A DNA stretch of 64,000 nt. It comes from Chloranthus sessilifolius. Taxonomy: Eukaryota > Streptophyta > Magnoliopsida > Chloranthales > Chloranthaceae. The stretch is taken from NCBI GenBank assembly GCA_021018995.1, contig CM037590.1, positions 82,492,097 through 82,556,096 of the forward strand, read 5' to 3'. Below the pieces are notes generated by a model, which ran no database searches, had not been told where the DNA came from, and was given only the letters and a program-made list of their open reading frames with translations. The position numbers and the translations under genes are program-made. This document shows positions 58,433 through 64,000 of the stretch, piece after piece; the first letter of the stretch is position 1, and each line of letters begins with the position of its first letter.

Positions 58433-61106
58433 TGTAGACACCCCCATTTTGCTCTCTCAGAATATACAAATCTGTTCGGTCAACCTTTGACCTTGCTCGT
58501 AACTTTTCGAACATAGGGAGACTATATACTAAAATAATAGTATATAGTCGGAATGCAGACTGAAATAATAGTCTTGCATTTCAGACTCCTTTAACCCTAA
58601 TGTGGGGACCATATATTAAAATAATAGTATATGGTTGGACACAGGCTAAAATAATAGCTTTGTGGCTTAGACCCCCTAACCCTAAATTGGGAACCATGCA
58701 CTGAAACAATAGTACGTGGCTGAACACAGACTGAAATAATAACTATGTTACTCAGATCCCAACGTAGGAAGACTATATACTGAAACAATAGTATATAGTC
58801 GAAATACAGGCTGAACAATAGTCTGGCATTTCAGGCCTGACCCAGACCAGGACAACCCCGAATTACGTGCTTAAAACCATGCGCCCAATTTGATTGCACG
58901 CAAAATCCCAAATGTGCGATTAGTCCCCCTTCAGACCAGACTTCATTTCCCCAGACCACCTCGAGACTCCATCACGCGCTTGACATGAGACGCGCGATTA
59001 GATTGAGCGCCCCACCACTAGCGCGCAATTGGCCTACGCCCGACCTAGCCTTACTATCCTTGACCCCCAAGATTCCACGATTAAGCGCTCCCATAAGATG
59101 CTTAATCGGATTGCGCACTCTAAAACAGGTGCACAATTAGCCCTAACATGGTTAGGACTAGGAAACTCGACTGACTGGCTCAGCTGGTCGCTCAGTGAGT
59201 CGGTGACCAACTCAAAGCGATTAAGCACCGGGAAACCGGCGCGTGATTTGGTTAAACACCTGAAACATGACGTTTAATTGGAGAAAGCCCTATAAAAGAT
59301 TTTTTTTTTTAATTCGCCCCAGGGAGGTTGGAGAGAGGACGAAATTTTTTCAAAGAAGTTTGGGATTTCGAGATCGGAGAATTCCGAGAACGAACACATA
59401 GAAAAACATAGCCATGATTTTGAGATTCAAGCTTTGAATTTTTGAGATTCCTCTCCACAGCCCTGGCCCTAGGTAAAAATCTAACCTTTAGCCTCGACCC
59501 TTAGTTTTGTTTTAGTGTTTAAATTTAGGTTTTCTTAATTATTAATATTAATTTTTCAGTCTAAGACTGTAGCACCCTCTTTAGACCGTAAATTTCAATT
59601 CTTGGTTCTAGTTCTTAGGTTCTAGAACCAATCCTTAACCTGACGGCCTAATTCACCGACCCCTAGACCTCAATTTTATTATGAAATCTTAATCTCTAGT
59701 CCTATCATTAATCTTTGGTTCTAGTTTGTAATTTCTAGAAGCAGTCCTTAACCATACGGTCTGATTTTCTGATTTTTGACCCGAATTTAGTTCGTAGATT
59801 TTAAATTCTAGTTTTAATTCCTTAATTTAATATTTCTAAAACCTAAATTCTTAATTTAGTTTTCTAAGACCCTAGTTTCATAATTTAATTCATAATTATA
59901 ACCCAAAATTACCAACTTTAAAAATCCAAATAAATATAATATTATAATCCGATATTCAATTTGCTTTAATCTCATCCACCCGATTTGCCCAAGGGAGCTT
60001 ACAGAGGGTACTTGGGAACGAGGCCAATCCTCCTTAGCATAGCGGGCCCAAAACCCCTTTTTTTAGATTTTTAGTAAAAGTTAATTAATTGCTTTAATTA
60101 GAGCTCTAATCAGATTTTTAGTCTAATTAATTTATTGCTGTAATTAGAATTCTAGTAAAATTAGGTTGTTTGCTTTAATAGAATTTTAATAAAATTAGTC
60201 CTCTATTTGAATTAGATTTTCAGTAAAATTAGTTCTTTTGCCTTAATTAGAATTCTAATATAATTAACATCATTGCTTCAGTTAGAATTTTAGTAAAATT
60301 GGTTCCTTTGCTTTAATTAGAGTTTTAATAAAATTAGTCCTCTATTCCAATTAGAATTTTAGTAGAACTAGTATATTTGCCTTAATTAGAATTTCATTCA
60401 AATTAGTGTACTTGCTTTAGTTAGAATTGCAGTAGAATTAATATATCCGCTTTACTTAGAATTTCAGTATAATTAGCATGCTTGATTTAATTAGAGTTCC
60501 GTTAGAATTGATATATTTGCATTTCTAGTACGATTAGGAGACTAATTAATTAGACTTCTAATAGCATTAGGGAACTAAAGTAATTAGACTCCTAATAGGA
60601 TTATGAGACTTAACCAATTAGACTCCTAGTAGGATTAGGAAACTTAATTAATTAAACCTTCAATAGGATTAAAAATATTAAAATTAACTAGACTCCTAAT
60701 AGGATTAGAATATTAGATCAGGCCACTATAATAAATTCACACAGTTAGACTCATAGTAGGATTAGGAAACTTAAACCAATCCGAATCACAATAATAATAG
60801 GGAAAGAAAACGAAAACTAAACTATCTAAACTATAAAGAAGAGCCATAGCTGCTGACGTTCGCAGGCGGACGATTCAGTAAAGAAGTAACCCATACCCGC
60901 TCTAAAACATGATCACTGACGTGTTGCAACGTCATTAAATATTTACAGCTGACAATCGCAACAAACTAGGAACCTTCCTAGAATTTTTTTTTTTTTTTTA
61001 AATTCATTTCCAACATTTCAAACACCGCATTGCCAGAGTCCACTTGGACATAATTGGACCACTGATTCAATGGGGACCGAGAGGAAACCAGAAAAAGCGC
61101 GCACCA
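58433..61106 (+). repeat. Tat-type 5' LTR, inserted in reverse transcriptase
   Basis: It starts TGTAGACACCCCC and ends about GCGCACCA at 61106, about 2.67 kb. Homology with 22473-23882 at both ends, and a PBS seven bases later, set the border. 58500-58840 holds four imperfect repeats of about 90-110 bp, each with ATATACT...AGTATAT facing over AATAATA. Degenerate inverted words around GCGC are at 58855-59265, then a TATA-like CCTATAAAAG at about 59289. 60060-60530 and 60530-60780 are two minisatellites, which make this LTR nearly twice the length of its relative. Confidence 0.8.
60060..60780. repeat. Two adjacent minisatellites inside the Tat LTR
   Basis: 60060-60530: units of about 40-45 bases around TTGCTTTAATTAGAATTTTAG. 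60530-60780: units of about 35-40 bases around AATTAGACTCCTAATAGGAT. Both are imperfect. Confidence 0.8.
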
Positions 61107-61112
61107 ATAGAC

Positions 61113-61130
61113 TAGCGATCGCGATGAGAC
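61113..61130 (+). other. Probable primer binding site, tRNA-Arg-like (degraded)
   Basis: TAGCGATCGCGATGAGAC resembles the TGGCGACTCTGCTGGGGA primer site used by Tat/Ogre-type elements, with several substitutions. Confidence 0.5.
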
Positions 61131-61157
61131 ACTTTTGCAAACTCTTTCTTTCTTAGA

Positions 61158-63000
61158 TTGTTAGTTTTTATTTTATTTTCCTATTTTTCTTTCCATCTCA
61201 TCATTTTGAATCCTTTTAAACACATGAGTCTTCGTCAAAGACTCGAGATATCCAATATACGAAGAGTGAGTTTAGGAGACCCGCCATTGTGGGGATATCA
61301 TGACAACCCCATATACGAAGAAGAATCACTTCACAATCCCAGCCTACGACAATCTGAGATTAACATGGCTTGCGAACCAGAAAATCCCTTCTCTACCCAG
61401 CACACTAGTAATAATCATAACGGGGGAGATAATAACATTGGACAAAACCTTACTACTCAATAATTTTTAGAACTCAGTATTCAAAGAATACAAAGAGGAG
61501 ATGATGACGCCGAAGAATTGCTTTGAGGACTGGCCGCAACATACGAGACCATTAGGGCACGACAATATTCAGACGAACAGGAATGACAAGAAAGGCCGCC
61601 TCCTACCACGAGCACGGTGTCAGCCCGCGCCTCACCATTGAGACAACCTACTCACACCTTCTTTAATGAGAATTCTCCAAACAAGGTTTGCTTGCGGGCT
61701 GCTCCAAAAGACAACATTATCAAGATTGAAGATCTCCCTAAAATGCTCGATGAGTACATGGCTAAGAGAGAGCGCCCTGGTCGCTCATTCAGATTCGACA
61801 AATTTTGCAGGGACGTCTAATTTAACTTACCAATAGAATTCAAACCGCCAAAATTTACCAAATACAACGGTATAGGAAATCCAAACTATCACCTGGCCCT
61901 CTTTTGCAATAATTGTCGACCCATACTCGATAATCAAGGACTTTTCATTCATTATTTCCAACGCTTATTAGAAGGAGAAGCTCTAGATTGGTTCGCGAGA
62001 CTCCCGCTCTATAAGATAGAAACAGTTGATGATTTAGTTGGTCAGTTCCTGAACTAATACAAGCATCTCATCAAAGCGACAGTTAGTCTCAGTGATCTGA
62101 TGGTAATAAAGCAAGGACCCGATGAAGAATTTGCCGACTTCGTCGCCAGATGGAGAAAACTCACTGTCAGGACCAACACTTTAATGAAGGAGAAAGACTC
62201 GGTTAACATTATTATCAATAACACTAGAGAACCGTTAAAGAGCATGTTTGTCATAAGTGATTGCCTCGACTTCACTGCACTCCACTCCTAGGCATCCCGA
62301 CTAGCGCGACACATTAAAGGCGGAGTCCTTGCCCTATCCATAGTTATGTCGAAAGTAGGCTTTTCTGGTGAATCAAAGTTGAAAAATAATAAGAAAGCCT
62401 GACGAATCGAGCAGGTCAATACCGTTGTCAACCAAGGACAAAACTCTGGGAACGAAAACTTTCAGCCACAAAATTTTGAGCAAAATCAAAATCAATAACT
62501 GTACACAAACTAAAACTAATGTACTAATCAACAAAGATATACAAACTAAAACTAAGGCTAGAACTAGAATTAGGGCCAATACAAAAACATATATTAATAT
62601 CCTAATACTTACCAGAACCAGAATACAACGCAGAATCGACCGGCCCACATACAGAACTACAGTAATGTACCCTCACCGTAAACCTTCAACCTAGCTAGAG
62701 GCCCCAACCAGCCGAGGCGGGAGCACTATCCCCCTTTATCTGATATGATCCCTAACATTTTTCATCTCCTTAACATTCAGAATCTCCTCCAATTCTCGCA
62801 AGAAAGACCCCTACCATGGCCGACAAATCTAGACTATAGCAAATACTGTGCATTCCATTGATATGCAGGACACAACTTAGAAGACTGCTGGGTCCTCCGG
62901 GATGTGATCTATGACATGAATGACTAGAACCAAATCGACTGGGAGGCACTTAGGAATCCTAACCCTAACAATAACCAGCCCCAACAGAATTTAGGGATCA
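61158..63000 (+). pseudogene. Tat/Ogre-type gag with many point nonsense codons
   Basis: A single frame can be followed from 61158 to about 62402 with no frameshift but seven stops: TAA 61461, TGA 61524, TGA 61584, TAA 61818, TAA 62055, TAG 62289, TGA 62400. It contains the Tat-type gag core: FKPPKFTKYNGIGNPNYHL, IHYFQRLLEGEALDWFARL, MVIKQGPDEEFADFVARWR. Further on, 62840-62940 has a knuckle-like CAFH-X-AGH...DCW pattern with two more stops. Every stop can be explained as C-to-T in CAA, CAG or CGA. No functional product is expected. Confidence 0.85.
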
Positions 63001-64000
63001 TTAATAATCCTATGCCCAACCACAACCAAGGAACACTGGCCCAGTCACCACTGTGGATCTTCTCGATCAATCCTCCTTCCAGCCCTCCACCTTAATCACT
63101 CGCATCCAACCTTCCAACACTTTTGCCACCCCTATGAGAGATTCTTCACCCCCTCACCCCTTGGCCTTGATCAGTTGAATCGCCCCGTCGAGCCCACCTC
63201 CTAACCCAAAATTCACTCAGATACAAGTCCAATCCTTTAGGGTCAGAAGACCATTCCTCTATAGTTTCCCACCAGAACCTTCAACCCCTCCAAATCCTGA
63301 GCCAACACCATTGCCACTCCCCTTGTCTGATTTTGAACCTGAGTATGGAAATCATGTTCTTCAAACTATAGCCTAAATTGCCGCATGGGTAGACAGTGTC
63401 ACCCGATAGACCCCGAGCCAAGAAAATGAAATAACAATCGAGTGTTTGCTAAACACAGAAGAAAGTGAGTGAGAAGAACATTTCGACCCGTGCGAGAAAC
63501 TGGTCTCTGCTTTCTTCGAAGAAGAGGATTACACACAGTACCTCCCACCTTGGAGCGGCACAGTACAAGCATGCGCTCCGACCTTGAATTTCACTCACTT
63601 CACAAGCACCTCAACGTCGAGCAACACCAGGTTCGGTCAACAATTGACTTTCCCTATTCTTAAGTCAGGAACCAATTATCCACCTCCACCCTTCTCTCAA
63701 AATAAGGATTTCATGAATGCCCAACCACCAGAGGGGAACATGAGAGAAAGAGAAGTTAACTTGCCGCCCCCGCCTCACATTATCCCTCCACCAATCCCTG
63801 CACCTCAACCACTCCAACCACCTGCACCCAAGGCTCATCGACCAGGCAAAGAAATTGCCCTCGAACCAGGACAAGAATATGACCTTTTGCAGCATTTCCA
63901 AAAGATCTCGGCCCAAATATCTATACTAGAACTCATCAAGAAATCGCTTGACCTTCATCGATTATTGATAAGGACACTTGAAGACACACAAGTGGACGAG
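63001..64000 (+). mobile_element. Tat element internal region continuing past the window
   Basis: A Pro/Asn-rich linker between gag and protease is readable in pieces (for example around 63230-63420 and 63660-63900), with stops and frame changes. No protease motif is reached before the window ends. The short ORFs here are not separate genes. Confidence 0.6.

Overview
The window is nuclear DNA from a flowering plant, almost entirely a nested, decayed transposon landscape. The evidence is Ty3/gypsy elements of the plant Athila, Tat/Ogre and (probably) Del/Tekay groups, Mutator-like (MULE), hAT-like and PIF/Harbinger-like DNA transposons, a FAR1-type fragment, and one intact plant leucine-rich-repeat (LRR) gene. 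The species cannot be read from the sequence. No RNA genes, CRISPR or bacterial features were seen. Similarity and dating statements are by eye, without alignment software.

Layout. 1-15406: an Athila-type tandem that shares an LTR: internal 3' part (1-3757), LTR (3758-5125), PBS and full but frameshifted internal region (5126-14030), LTR (14031-15406). 15407-24450: retroelement pieces: a minus-strand Athila-like 5' LTR, PBS and gag start (16507-18534); a minus-strand Athila-like 3' LTR (19666-21187); an LTR fragment inserted in its 3' UTR (21399-22118); and the 3' end plus LTR of a Tat element (about 22120-23882) that cuts a FAR1-like fragment. 24430-25185: tandemly duplicated hairpin repeats. 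25977-27146: the only intact-looking host gene, a secreted LRR protein on the minus strand.

28239-41444: a roughly 13.2-kb palindrome made of two inverted copies of a MULE. Each arm carries a MURA-like transposase gene running inward from the outer end and a DUF1985-like/Ulp1-protease gene running outward from the centre. The layout resembles maize Mu killer, a rearranged inverted MuDR whose hairpin transcript silences the family.

41445-50542: MITEs and unannotated DNA: a TTA-flanked Harbinger-like element containing an ACCGAACC-rich block, a hAT-like MITE with an 8-bp target duplication, and a nested cluster of fold-back MITEs with 9-bp duplications. 50543-64000: a solo LTR with a perfect 5-bp duplication, a PIF/Harbinger transposase fragment split by a Del/Tekay-like element, which is itself split inside reverse transcriptase by a Tat element (58433 to the window end).

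The most interesting cross-cutting signal is that several unrelated families each carry their own array of short self-complementary motifs in non-coding DNA: TCAATCGATTGA (Athila A), TCGACCGGTCGA (Athila C), ATGCGCAT (Tat), TCGCTCGAGCGA (Del) and AGCGGTCCGCT (the MULE). In four LTR families the array lies in U3, and in three of those just upstream of a TATA box; in the MULE it lies in a promoter/leader region and an intron. This resembles the family-specific target motifs of the VANDAL anti-silencing protein VANC and deserves testing.
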